From Aedes albopictus (taxonomy: Eukaryota > Arthropoda > Insecta > Diptera > Culicidae), in the NCBI RefSeq assembly GCF_035046485.1, contig NC_085137.1, forward strand, positions 317,327,164 to 317,391,163: a stretch of DNA of 64,000 bases. The letters are read 5' to 3'. Every line of letters starts with the position of its first letter. Position 1 is the first letter of the stretch. Below, one piece after another: positions 19,931 to 30,870 of the stretch. The position numbers and the translations under genes are program-made. A model generated the notes under the pieces. That model did not search any database. It was not told the DNA's origin and saw only the letters and a program-made list of their open reading frames with translations.

Positions 19931-20195
19931 AGCCCATATAGCCGATATGGTAAGCGCACGTGCAATCAGCAAAACCATGCTGAGGGTGATGGGTTCGATT
20001 CCGGGTTGGCCCAGAAACGATTCATAACTACCTGGTGCATAAAATATCTTCATAACTACCACACGATATACATATGCAAAATAGACATTGGCTGTGCGGG
20101 ATCTCAGTTAATTATTGTGAAAGTTCTCATAACATGCTAAGCTGAGGAGCAGGCTGTGTCGAAGTTGGAACGTTACGCCAAGAAGAGAGAGAGAG
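19931..20195 (+). mobile_element. Feilai-like tRNA-related SINE
   Basis: The copy has an A-box region (TATGGTAAGCGCACG), a B box (GGGTTCGATTCC), a conserved body (ACACGATATACATATGCAAAA, GTGAAAGTTCTCATAAC, AGCTGAGGAGCAGG) and a 3' end AACGTTACGCCAAGAAGAGAGAG. This arrangement matches the Aedes Feilai family as I recall it. Related copies lie at 24172 and 43020. Confidence 0.82.
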
Positions 20196-20299
20196 CGGGA
20201 ATCTTTCAGCAATTTAAAACGATATTGGTTTAAAACATTGGCCATTGCTAAAATGGTATAGATGTGTTAGTTTGAAAAAAAAATAGTTTGCGCTTCTCA

Positions 20300-20530
20300 C
20301 AAGTTACATGAGCTTTATTCCGGTGGTCCTCTATAGACACGAGACGAGCGACGCGTGTTAAGGACGATCTTTGGCTGCGTGCTGGAGAACGGTGTATGGC
20401 GGCGAATGATGAGCCACGAGTTCGCTGCACTTTACGGTGAACCCAACATCCTGAAAGTGGCTAAAGCTGGACGGGCAGGACATGTTGCAAGAATGCCGGA
20501 CAGCAACCCTGCAAAGTTGGTGTTTGCTAA
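20300..20530 (+). pseudogene. RTE-type RT C-terminal fragment
   Basis: The plus strand reads VVLYRHET, then LRTIFGCVLENGVWRR, HEFAALYGEPNILKVAKAG and GHVARMPDSNPAKLVF, the conserved end of RTE-clade reverse transcriptases. It is homologous to the minus-strand fragment at 7290-7610. One frameshift near 20355 and truncation at both ends show it is dead. Confidence 0.8.
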
Positions 20531-20666
20531 CTATCCGATTCTGTGCAACTATCACTTAAAGCACCTAGGCCCATGCCTAGGCCCGACAATAAAGTGTGTC
20601 AAGTGAAAATTCACCTGGCTATGGGGCCTGCTCGTCCATTTAGACATGCTCGGTATGAACCAGTGT

Positions 20667-20864
20667 GTCCGTTCTACCCTTGCTAGAAGAATCCCATTTC
20701 TCCTACCGTTTCAATATGGACGATTCTGGTGATCCGTCTTGTGCCTCTTATGCCGCGTCGCTCGAACAACTCTTCGTCCTCTGTCACCACTCGTCTGCCA
20801 TCATTATGCCCATTATCACACATACCGCGTCCTTTGAGACCGTGCGGTATGCGCTGAACCACCC
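20667..20864 (-). pseudogene. Jockey/R1-like RT C-terminal fragment, minus strand
   Basis: On the minus strand the reading contains AYRTVSKDAVCVIMGIMMAD, then after a frameshift TEDEELFERRGIRGTRRI. An AYRTVS box followed by an E-rich stretch is typical downstream of the RT in Jockey-type elements. A MITE abuts it at 20868. Confidence 0.65.
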
Positions 20865-20867
20865 TAA

Positions 20868-21296
20868 TGCCTGGTTTACATGGAGCAAGTGACTTGATTC
20901 AAGTCAATGGAAAATGCCCAATTGAATGCGAATTGAACGTGCAAACACCACCGTTCATTTCAGTTGAGCAACTGACTTGATTTGAACGAAAGTTGAACAT
21001 GTTGAACTTTTTCGTTCAAGTCAAACGAAATCATCTCACTTGTCCCGTCTGAACCCGCGATTCATGTGAGTTGAATTCAAGTCATCTGTCAAATGAGCTG
21101 AATTCAATTTAGTTTGCTTACGCGCCGCACGAATTGAACAATGTAAACACTTGCTCCAACTGAGATGCACTCAAGAGCATTCAAGTGGCTGTTCGAGTCG
21201 TTTGCTGAGTCTAAACACATAATTCATTTCTAATGAATATTGTTAAGAAGTTTGCAAGTGAAATGCTCGTTTCAGTTGAACGATGTAAACTAGGCA
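20868..21296. mobile_element. 429-bp MITE with 3-bp TAA target duplication
   Basis: Ends TGCCTGGTTTACAT and (from the right) TGCCTAGTTTACAT are inverted. TAA flanks both sides (20865-20867, 21297-21299). TWA targets are typical of PIF/Harbinger. The interior is rich in GTTGAAC/TTCAAGT motifs and has no ORF. Confidence 0.8.
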
Positions 21297-21575
21297 TAAG
21301 GCACATCAGGCTGTGGGTACTCTCAAGTGCTTCACGTTTCGGTTGACCACTAGCGCACTTGACCACGCAACCCTACCGTAGTATAAACACAGAGAACAGA
21401 CATCCAAGCCCAATCTGAATTTTGTGTAAAAAATATTTCATCGGCAACACAAGTGGCAACATCGCGGCGCTGCAATCGATTAATTTCCCATACTAATTTA
21501 ATTCACCACTTAAAATGTTTCAATTCACCACTGACTAAGTCAATATGGTATTTGGCGGCGTTAGTGTTTTCGAGA

Positions 21576-22131
21576 TGGGGTAATATGCACCCCCCAAGTA
21601 AACGTTGCCCTATAACTAAGATTAAGATGATTTTATGGGTGTCTTGCGTTTTGAAAGTTAGACTAAAAGACGCCAACATTTGGTCCGCGTGATATCAATT
21701 TTACCGAATCAAATTAACAATTTGAAAAAGTGTTACGTTTTGGGTGCTGAAAAACTGTTGGGGGCAAAACGCACCTTGAGGTGGGGCAATACGACCTCTG
21801 GCATTTTACGAATTTTGAATTCTAATGAAACACCAGGCGGCTCCATCTTACTATTTACGGCAGCAAATGGAAGGAGTACGAGGCAGATGGTAGTTAATAG
21901 GTTGATTCCATATAATCAGCGCGCAATTGCTTAAACTGTGTGCGCTTCAAATTAGACAATCTTTCCAAATGTGGAAAATCATCGTTTTCCACGCTTTCCA
22001 TTCGAATATTCTTTGCATTCTTGGGCTTGTTCGGCTCAATTTTACGTCTAGTTTGCTTGCATCGGATGGAGCTATACTTATATAATGAAATAGCGAGAGG
22101 GTGTTTTGCCCCGGGGGTGCATATTACCCCA
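21576..22131. mobile_element. MITE-like element with TGGGGTAATATGCACCCCC ends
   Basis: An 18-19 bp inverted terminal repeat bounds about 556 bases with no recognisable protein. The target duplication is not clear. The interior includes internal copies of GGGGCAATACGAC- and GGGGCAAAACG-like strings. Confidence 0.65.
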
Positions 22132-22163
22132 GGTTACCCTATTGGTTTGCAACCTTTACATTG

Positions 22164-23651
22164 CACAGTGTTTTATATTGCCGATTTCGTGCGCTTTTTT
22201 AATAACGTTTCAACCGTTGATTTTTGCGATATAGTGTCTTCGGAGAAGTTTCTACATAAGACAAGGCGCATCTTGTGATATGAAAAATGAACATATGTAT
22301 TAAAATATCACTCAGAAATTTATTTTTATTGTAACTTTTAATTAAGAAATTTAACATTATTTGCATGTTCTGCAAAGTTGTTGAACATATAAAAATACAC
22401 AATTTTGCTGAACATTACGACATTTTATCTTGTTAAATTAAGACGTTATTCAATAATTTGAATATTTGATAATTATTTGTTTTTTTTTACCATAACACAT
22501 ACAGGATACACTTGCATACAGATGTTTCATATAGTAGAAATATAGTTGTTTTTTATTCGAAACGGTACTCTGCGCCATTTTGCGCTGAAAGTAGCTAGAC
22601 GAGTTCAAATATACTCTATAAAAATCAGTAATTTGTAAATAACTTTGCAATTTTAAAAGCTAGCGTTTTTCGATGTTCAGCAAAAACACGTATTTTTACA
22701 TTCAAAACAACTTTGTAGAAGACGCAAAAAATGTAAAAAATCCCATTTAAAAGTTATGATTATGAAAAGTTATACACGCTTAGAATACATTACAGTATTC
22801 GGTGAAAAAAATCACCGAAACTGGTCTGTAAACAAGCAAACTACAGTATTACGGCGAAATCGATGAAATTACAGGAGAAAATCGGTGAATTCTAAGAAGT
22901 CACCGAAGAACCGGTGAAATCAGACAAATTTACAGGAGATCTGTGAATATTTTACCGAACAGACCGGTGATGGGATTATTTTACCGTACTACTGTAAAAT
23001 GCGTTTGACAGCCACGCCGGCAGCTTTGAGTATCAGTTCTATTAGAATTTGCGCATCATCTCCAAGCAAGACTCTCTTGTACAGTGCCAGTGGTAGCAAG
23101 TGTAGTTCCTGATCCGAAGGTCGTGTATTCAATCCCATGATCGACATATTTACGAAAAAAGAGATTTTTTTGTGCTCGCGTAAAATCGCCGTAAATTTGT
23201 AAAAAAAAATCTACCGTACGGCCGGTAATATTTACGGATCATTTGTAAAATTTACCGTACGTCAGTGATATTGACAGCTCATTCGTAAACAAACATACCG
23301 AACGTTCTGCGATTTTTACGGTAAATTTGTAAAAAGTACCGAACGTTCCGGTAATTTTGACAGATGCATTTTCTTGAGATTCACAGTACGTTCAGCTGTT
23401 GAGATTACGGTAAAAATATACCGTCATTTTTTCTAAGTGTGTATGATTTCCATCAAACGTCAAACGTCCTGCATTTTTTGAAAAAAATATTTTTTCATCT
23501 CAATTATAGGTGGATTGATCATCCAACTCGTCATGTCACAAGATGCGCCTTGTCTTATGTAGAAACTTCTCCGAAGAAAGTATATTGCAAAAATCAACGG
23601 TGGAAACGTTATTAAAAAAAGCGCACGAAATCGGCAAAATAAAACACTGTG
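22164..23651. mobile_element. TIR element with ~120-bp inverted ends (CACAGTGTTTTAT), carrying a nested MITE
   Basis: The left end 22164-22284 and right end 23530-23651 are inverted copies, beginning CACAGTGTTTTATWTTGCC. They continue through GATTTCGTGCGCTTTTTT and CTACATAAGACAAGGCGCAT. The interior of about 1.2 kb is more than half occupied by a nested MITE (22775-23441). No transposase remains, and flanking duplications are not clean (ACATTG against GCATTG). Confidence 0.75.
22775..23441. mobile_element. 667-bp TA-flanked MITE, TIR CACRCTTAGAA, with tRNA-like segment
   Basis: Ends CACGCTTAGAA and (from the right) CACACTTAGAA are flanked by TA. The interior contains repeated motifs that combine CCGGT or CCGTA with GGTAAATTTGTAAAA. 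At 23085-23150 lies a segment with an A-box-like CAGTGGTAGCAAGTG and a B-box-like GTATTCAATCCC, so a tRNA-derived piece may sit inside the DNA element. Confidence 0.75.
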
Positions 23652-23699
23652 GCATTGGTTTGCAATCAAGTGAAGATTCAAATCCCTACACAACTTTCT

Positions 23700-24165
23700 A
23701 AATGAAATTTGTTCTAGCCTGGATGCCTATTCTCTGTGGTACGGAGAACGCTACTGATGATTAACCTGGGCAAGAACGCTACTGTTGCGAGCAGCTTACG
23801 CTTGCTTGAGACTATTGCCAAGCTATTTCACATTATTTTTGACAGGGCTATAATCGCAATGCTTGCCATCTTGCAGGCTAGCGAACTTCAACTTGTCGTC
23901 GATCATGACCCCCAATTATACTTCAGTGAGCACTTGGAGTTGATCGTGCACCCGCCTCTGGTGACCATACTGCCTAATGTTCAGACCTGCGGTTGTTTAC
24001 CACCACCACCTCCTCCGTTTTGTGGTGCGCAAATGCCAGCTGTCTTGGCCTCATCGCCCTGCCCTGGAAAGTGAAATGCGACGATCTTGGCTCAACATCC
24101 GCGGTGGTTACGATCTTCATGAAACCCGGCCAATTTGTCAGTTTTGTGGATGACATGGATATTGT
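23700..24165 (-). pseudogene. Jockey-superfamily RT fragment, minus strand
   Basis: The minus strand reads RQLAFAHHKTEEVVVVNNRR (about 24070-23985), then in another frame GVMIDDKLKF (about 23915-23885), then RKLLATVAFLPRL (about 23800-23760). HHKTE...NNRR followed by LGVMIDDKLKF is the region just after the active site in Jockey-type RTs. Frameshifts and indels make it dead. Confidence 0.75.
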
Positions 24166-24171
24166 TGAAGG

Positions 24172-24440
24172 GCCCATATAACCACAACTGTAAAGACGTG
24201 GGTATCCAGCATGACCATGCTGGGGGTGACCTCCTCGATTCACGGTCGGTCCAGGAATTTCTCGTAAAGGAAATTTCCTTAACTTCATTGGGTATATAGT
24301 ATTTTCGTGCCTGCCACACAATATACACATGCACAATGGTCATTGGCACTTAGTTAATAACTGTGGAAGTGCTCATACAAACAGGAAGAGCTGAGAAACA
24401 GGGTTTGTTCCAGAGGGGACGTTACGCCAATAATAAGAAG
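24172..24440 (+). mobile_element. Feilai-like SINE, diverged copy
   Basis: The copy shares CAGCATGACCATGCTGGGGGTGAC, ACACAATATACACATGCACA, GTGGAAGTGCTCATA and the 3' GGACGTTACGCCAATAATAAGAAG with the copy at 19931. The B box is damaged (CTCGATTCACG). Confidence 0.78.
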
Positions 24441-24576
24441 ATGGATATTGTTTCTAGCACATTTCTAGCACTATTTGCAACAAAATTAGAACTGTACACC
24501 TACCTCAAATGTGAGGCATCCTATGTCAGGCTAATACTGAATACGGTTCAAAAAAGCACGTGCTGGTAGGTAGAAC

Positions 24577-24779
24577 CAGGTATGCTAGACGATTTTTTGA
24601 AAAATCTGTATCACTAATTAAAAAAAAACTATCCCATACAAAATTTGGGTCAAAAATCTGTACTTCATTCAACAAATAATAACTGCTTTAGTTAAAAAAT
24701 CTGTATTTTATATAAAAAACAAAGTAATCTGCTCAGAAATCTGTATAATACAGAAACATCTGTACATATGGCATCCCTG
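24577..24779. mobile_element. 203-bp hAT-type MITE built on AAATCTGTA motifs
   Basis: Ends CAGGTATGC and (from the right) CAGGGATGC are flanked by an exact 8-bp duplication, GGTAGAAC (24569-24576, 24780-24787). The body repeats AAATCTGTA-like motifs about six times on the plus strand, which is unusual for a MITE. Confidence 0.85.
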
Positions 24780-24787
24780 GGTAGAAC

Positions 24788-26334
24788 TGAGTGAGACAAG
24801 ACAAGGCTCGGTACTCGGTAGCAATGCTACAATAGGCGGGGCTACTTACTTTCGAGGTGGTAGTACTATTCGTCTAACTAGGTTCCTTGCTAACGGCTGA
24901 CAATCAACCCTAAAGCATCAGGTCTCAAAGCGTGACCTATTTAGTATGAGTATTCGTCATTTTTCGGTTATTCCCGTCCTAAAAAACAGGTCAGACAAAA
25001 AATACAAATAAATCGATTAAACTCGCGTGCTATGTGTACCACACCAATCGCATTAGTTCCTTCGCTGTTGCCTGTTCTTCTGGCGTACGCCTCTTTCGAA
25101 CCCCACGAGTCTCACGGTACACTTACATACATTTGCAGTCTTTGCTGCGGTTTTATTCAAAATCGGCTATAAATTTTGGCCAACAGCTGGTCAAAGTTGC
25201 TGGTCGATGATGGACGAAGGCTGCAAGCTAACATGCACAAATTAGTTTATACATTGAATACCAAATTGGAGCCTTTATTCCTGTTTCTTTCTGTTATTTC
25301 TACTTGAATGGAAGATCGCTGCTCGAGATTTTTAAAAGCACAGTAAAAATGTATTATGCTCACAGTTTTCTTTAATATTTTTGAAAAGTTGTGTCTGGTA
25401 CTGAAATCACTTGTAATTAGTGTTTTATATTTTCCGCATCATTTTGGAATTTTTCTTATTGCGGGAATAATAAAAGTTTTCTGTAGAAAAGAAAAATGGT
25501 TTAAGACATCTTTTATACTCTTATGACAGCCAAGATTTTTATACAACTGCGAAGACCCGGTTCCAAGTCGCGCCATACTTTTGTATAGTGTCCAACACTA
25601 AAAGAAAGGCTCTTCATTCTTCCCTCAAATTTACATGCAAGACAGGTGCGCGAGCTTGCATGGATACAGTATTGTCTGGGAATATCCATGCACAAATGTC
25701 GCGCAGTCACTCCCAACATCATACTAACCGGGGCCGCCACTCGTTATTCATTCATCCGTCCAGAGAAAAGAAGGACCCTAAACATGTAGTTGGGCCATCC
25801 AGGGCTAACCGAATAAGACATCTACCACCCCGCATCCACCACATTGCATTGCACTGGACATTATGCATTCGCTGGCAACCATCAATGACATTATTAAGTG
25901 CCACCCATCGATTGGATTTATGCGATTTTAATTGATCACCACCTCGGGAAAGGTAGCCAACCACGCACAATTTCTTCCACGATTTTGCTTCCGTTGATTG
26001 GGCGATAAATACTCGTTATGAATAATGAATAACTTAAAAAGGTGGGTTTTGATTTAATACAGCAAGTCCAAGTTTTCATTTACGTGAATTTGGTTATACC
26101 TATTTTTAATATGTAAATATGTTCAAGTATGCTCACATGGCGTCTGATTTCCTTTTTGCATCTCTTAGTTCATACATCAAGTCAAAAGCTTGAGGAACAT
26201 TAGATATTAGACCAATCCTCAACTTGTTGAAGTTAATTCATTAACGGCACCGCATGAATCACGAGCTATACCAAGTGTATGAAAATAAGGTTATTTCCAA
26301 GCTAATAAAATACGGCAGCTGAGTTGGGCTGCCG
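24788..26334. other. Unrecognised AT-rich spacer
   Basis: No gene, SINE or clear inverted repeat was recognised. Open frames at 25588-25935 and 25752-25970 lack motifs. Confidence 0.3.
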
Positions 26335-26605
26335 TCTGGTAGCTTCCAGTTTAGTCTGAACGTCGTATATCTTGCGATCTGGACCACTTAGAAAAGTAAC
26401 TTGGGAAAACTTACTCAGAAGATTGAGAGCTTTCACATAGAATACAATTTAGTTCGAGAATCACTCGCTAGTGCTCTTGGAAGATTCCAGATTAGTCTGA
26501 ATGTCGTATATCTCGCGATCTGAACCACTTAGAATGATACTGTCTTGGGAAAAAATGATCAAAATACTAAGAGCTTCCGCATAGAAAACAATTTAGTTCA
26601 AGACG
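26335..26605 (-). repeat. Two diverged units related to the 154-bp satellite, inverted
   Basis: Two units about 141 bases apart contain TTAGTCTGAAYGTCGTATAT, GCGATCTGRACCACTTAGAA and AATTTAGTTC, the reverse complement of the satellite monomer at 31861-32850. They are more diverged than the main array. Confidence 0.75.
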
Positions 26606-27138
26606 GAATTTACTTCAGGATTCCCTTGTGAAATTTCAGTAGCAATTCCTTTGGAAAGCCATTCGGTAATTTCTTGAGGGTGCCTTCAGCTATTTCAACA
26701 TTCAAACGTATTTGGAAATTGCTTTTTGAAATATTCTGAATTTTGATTGTTGATGATCTTCTTGAAAATACCTTGATTTTTAGAAATTCTTTAGGTAATT
26801 CCGGTGAGATTTTCTCCGGCCATACTATTGTATATTTTTTTCAATTCGTAAGGGGTATCTATAATTTAATTTCCAAAAAAATAACAAACGAAATTCTGTA
26901 AGGATTTTCTAAAGGAGTTTTCAATGCTGAAAGAATACTGAAGAAATTTTTAAAAATTCAATTTTGCAAAGAGCTGTCGAAAGAATAATAAAAGTAGTCA
27001 GCTAAATTTCCAAAGGGATTGCAGATGAAACTTCCAAAAAAAAAGCCGGTATGAACCTGCCTACGGCAGAAAATCCCCGATTAAAGAGATAAAAGAAAAC
27101 TTCCAAAGAAATTGATAAAGGAAATCCCGTAAGAGGTG
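26606..27138. repeat. Degenerate GGAATTCC-family repeat
   Basis: Diverged short-period units (TTCCTTTGGAAAG, TAATTCCGGTGAGATT, GGAAATCCCGTAAG) of the same family as 33548-37185. No coding evidence. Confidence 0.45.
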
Positions 27139-27366
27139 CCTGATAAATTTGCACACCTTCTTCAGCCAAAGACCACAGACTGAATATAACTTACACTAGA
27201 CAACGGATTACATGTGAAACTGTAAGATATCCAATGGCTCAATGAAGAATTTTCCGTTTGGCGAAAATTTTCTCCCGACCGGGATGGGAATCGAACCCAA
27301 AATTCGTGGCTTACAATACGCCTAAAAGGCTGGCGTTACTAACAGTACAATCACGAACCCCACCAG
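27139..27366 (-). mobile_element. tRNA-related SINE, minus strand
   Basis: On the minus strand the head reads GGGGTTCGTGATTGTACTGTTAGTAACGCC (A-box region) and the B box is GGGTTCGATTCCC. A body with AAAATTTTCGCCAAACGGAAA follows, and a 3' part with GTCTGTGGTCTTTGGCTGAAG. This is a different SINE family from the Feilai-like copies. It is not a tRNA gene, because no anticodon-loop fold is preserved and a long body follows. Confidence 0.72.
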
Positions 27367-28769
27367 GTATTTTCAAATATAATAACTTCAATCAATTTCC
27401 AATGTTACTGAGGAATTCCACGGAGTCATGTCAGTCGATCCTGAGCGACCATTTCAAAAATATCTGAAACTTTGCACAGTTTTTCAATTTCATATAAATC
27501 GCCATTTTTCGATATTAAACCTTCATATTCACTCACGACTAACTTTTCAAAAGGGTGTATGCGAAAATGGTTCAAAAATATTCTAAAAGCTGTACAGCAA
27601 AAACGGATTGTTCGATTGTTATGAATTTTTCAGCAAAGTTAGATAACTAAATTATGATTCCTCAGAAAATATACACTGTAAAAAAATTCTTTTTTTACTT
27701 TAAAAAAATATGATCTTTGTCACAAAAACTCAAATATCTCAAAACCCTATCTTTTTACCAACGTCATTTTTTTAGGGGAAATGGCCCATTATATCAGCTA
27801 TCTACCATAAAATTTTGGTGATGGTAAACTGATAAATAAAAAAGTTATGACATTTCAAACATTTCACAATTTTTACATTTAGTAACAAAAAAAAAATTTT
27901 CTGTGTAAATTATTTCGAGAATTATATTTTGATGCTGATTTTATTGTAAAGGCTACCGCCTGAATTAAACAAGTTGTTTTCATGATATTTGAGTTGATTA
28001 TTCATAATTACTTTAGTATCTATTTGAAACTTAGACGCGATCCAGTGTTGTGATCAAAAATATTGAGAGTGTCATACTTTTTATTGTACGTGACTGGTGA
28101 AAAAATCCCTTGATAGTGTTGAAAAACTGTTGATTATAAGAAAAATGGAATTAAACTTTTTTTAAGACAAAAGCTGTATAAAAAAAGTTTTATATACGCG
28201 TAAACGTCTAGTTTATCTGCAAAAAAAATACCTCTTAGAGAACAGACTTTATGATCGGAAGAATGCGAGTAACATCAACAACAAATGCATGAGAGGTACA
28301 TACCACAGACAAACAGACGAAACGCCTAGAACAATTTTAGTGAAAATCCATCGCCCAGTTCACACTACCACCACCTGGTGGAAATGTTTCACGAAACACT
28401 GCGTTGTGCAATATCGTCATCAGAAGGCGCTAGTGTGAAACGTCAAACGCAAAGAAAAACGATGGGCGCTCTTCTTGTTATGAAAGCCACAACCAAGATT
28501 CAAAATGATCGTTGAAGGCGTGGTCAATGAAAATTTCGCCAGTGTTACGTTTGTTTGTCTGTATACATACCTGACAATGCTCACGAAAAAAACAAAAAAA
28601 TACTACCGCTATGAATATTAAAAATTGTATAGTATTTTTTTTTCTTCAGCCACCAACACCAAACAAGTAAGTTAAAATTAAGAAGTGATTTTGTTTATTA
28701 TAATCTAACGAACAAGATGAACAGTCGCTTTCTCAAAGGTCTTCAACTCAACGCTCTCTTGTAGACCGT

Positions 28770-29003
28770 TTGATGAAAAAAAAATGTTCAAAAGAGTTAC
28801 GAAATCTCACCGAAAGCACCATAGATAAACCCAAATGTCCACGCATTTGCACGTCCAGCCGTCTAGAATTTGACAAACGAGCCATCTGTATATCATCGGT
28901 AAAGCAGGGCGCAGGAAGTTCAAAAACGACAACAACTGAGAAATTGCCAGAAGTGCTACGTGCAGAGAGTCATGCCACCGTACCATCAGCGACATCTGTT
29001 TAA
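28770..29003 (+). pseudogene. Cysteine-rich coding fragment in copy A (frameshifted)
   Basis: This reads KKCSKELRNLTESTID, then ICTSSRLEFDKRAICISS and a Ser/Thr-rich tail, ending at a TAA near 29001. Compared with copy B it has one extra A in an A-run at about 28778, which breaks the upstream frame. It lacks about 14 residues around a second Cys pair and has Ser where copy B has the last Cys of CTSC. It is the decayed version of the frame at 40006-40287. Confidence 0.6.
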
Positions 29004-29226
29004 ACAATTTAATTACGCCCCTTTTCAAAAATGCTTTGAAATATTCTTCAACATCTATACCCATTTCAATATTTTTAACGTTGCAAAACATGATTTCAAC
29101 ATTCATCTTGAAGAAGAGGGAAAACACTTGTCCTCAAATGTAACAGCAAATTAATGAATAAACGACCAATGCGCGGAGAGCGTGATAAAATCGGAACATT
29201 ACTGTGCATAGTATATTATATGTATA

Positions 29227-29500
29227 CTAGCTGTACCCGGCAAACTTTGTCTTGCCTACTGCGTTTTTTTGACGTTTCAAGTTTCTATCCAAGACCAAGT
29301 CCCCCCGGTCACAAAGTATGGATGTTCAATTTTCAAAAACTCTAATTTTTTCCATGCTTTTCACCTCATAAACCTTCCTTGGGTGAAAACTAACAGAACA
29401 AAACTAAGACGATCAAAATCGGACCTTCCGTTTGCAAGCTATGCGCGGTCCCACGTATGCCACTGCATTTTTATATATATATAGATAGATATAGATAGAT
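29227..29500 (+). mobile_element. Short CCCGGCAAACTTTG-type retroposon inserted in a TA-rich site of copy A
   Basis: The stretch begins ACTAGCTGTACCCGGCAAAC and ends GCATTTTTATATATATATAG followed by GATAGATATAGATAGAT. Copy B lacks it and has only a plain TATATA stretch at the equivalent point (about 39770-39800), so copy B serves as the empty site. Similar ACTAGCTG-ACCCGGCAAAC sequences are known to me from several arthropod genomes, but I cannot name the family. Confidence 0.6.
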
Positions 29501-30382
29501 ATAATATATAATAAAAACAACTTGTTTTACTCACGCAAGGCCATTAACAATAAAATCAGCATCAAACTGCGATTTCCGGTCGAAATAATTTACACTAAAA
29601 AAAATTATTACTAAACGTGAAAATTGTGAAATGTTTGAATTGTCATAACTTTTTTGTTAATAAGTTTATCATCACCAAATTTTTATGGTAGATTGCTAAT
29701 ACAATGGACCGCTTTCTCTAAAAAATTACGTTGGTAAAAAAGTAGGGTTTTGAGATATTTGAGTTTTTGTGACAAAAATGATATTTTTTAATGTTAAAAA
29801 AGATTTTTTTTCACAGTGTGTATTTTCTTAGGAATCACCATATAGTTGTCTAACTTTGTTGAACAATAAAATCAGCATCAAATCGCGATTTCCGGCCGAA
29901 ATAATTTACACAGAAAATTTATTTTTTTACTAAATGTAAAAATTGTGAAATTTTTGAAATGTTATAACTTTTTTGTTTTTTAGTTTACCATCACCAAATT
30001 GTTATGGTAGATTGCTAATACAATGGACCGTTTTCCCTAAAAAATTCAAGTTGGTAAAAAGATAGGGTTTTGAGATATTTGAGTTTTTGTGACAAAAATG
30101 ATATTTTTCAATGATAAAAAAGATTTTTTTTCACAGTGTATATTTTCTTAGAAATCACCATTTAGTTATCTAACTTTGCTGAACAATTCATAACAATCGA
30201 ACAATCCGTTTTTGCTGTGCATATTTTTGAATATTTTTGAACCATTTTCACATACACCCTTTTGAAAAGTTAGTCGTGGCTCTAAATAAAAATTTGATAT
30301 CGAAAAATGGCGATTTAGATGGAACTGAAAAACTGTGCAAAGTTTCAGTTCAATAGAAAATCATGAATTAAAAAATTTCCTT

Positions 30383-30870
30383 AATTTTGATGCTGTTGCT
30401 TGGAATCAGCACTGAGAAATTTCCAAAATATTTATCGAACAAAATTTTAAAGAATTGCCGAAATAGAAAACCCAAAAAAACTTATATGAAGTTTTGGATC
30501 AAATCCACTAAATATTGCTAAAAGATTTTCAAAGAATTTTCTGAAGAAATTCCGCCAAAAGGAAATTCGAAATATTTTCGCAGGGTTACTTTTAGGAAAT
30601 TCGCCAAACCGATTTGCAAAGGAAATACCGAATCAGTAAGAATTGGCACATATGTTTCCAAAAGAATGTTGAAAATATTACCAAAGTAATTAGCGTAGGG
30701 TTTTCCAAGCGAATTGTAAAAAAAAAAACAAAAAGAACTTTCAGACGGCATTCCCAAAGAAATTTCCGTAGAAGAAATTTTTTGAAAAAGTCCACAAAGC
30801 CATTGCCGAAGCATTTCTTACATAAGTTCCTGAACAAATCTTGAAAACTTTTACCAAAGATTTTTTTTAC
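30383..30870. repeat. Degenerate GGAATTCC-family repeat
   Basis: Units such as GAAGAAATTCCGCC, GCATTCCCAAAGAAATTTCCG and AAGTTCCTGAAC recur. Open frames on both strands here (about 100 codons) follow from the repeat period. Confidence 0.5.

Larger units (their letters stand above)
27410..30382 (+). mobile_element. Foldback-like element, copy A (2.97 kb)
   Basis: Copy A and copy B (38916-41862) are inverted with respect to each other and align end to end, from GAGGAATTCCACGGAG at the outside to TCATGAATTAAAAA-ATTTCC at the inside. Within copy A the ends are long modular inverted repeats. The left one (about 27465-27960) mirrors the right one (about 29570-30350), which holds two tandem modules of about 300 bases. 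Each module contains TCACAAAAACTCAAATATCTC, CCCTATCTTTTTACCAA and TACCATAAAATTTTGGTGATGG or their complements. Between them lies about 1.6 kb of unique sequence with a coding fragment. Long modular ends resemble FB/Galileo-type foldback elements. No transposase was found. Confidence 0.7.

Noticed and set aside
23736..24074. 112-codon plus-strand frame with a proline run
   Set aside because: It is antisense to a recognisable Jockey-type RT fragment.
28807..29127. 106-codon minus-strand frame in copy A matched by a 106-codon frame at 39882-40202 in copy B
   Set aside because: The shared frame is antisense to the better-supported Cys-rich frame. Its similarity follows from DNA identity between the copies.
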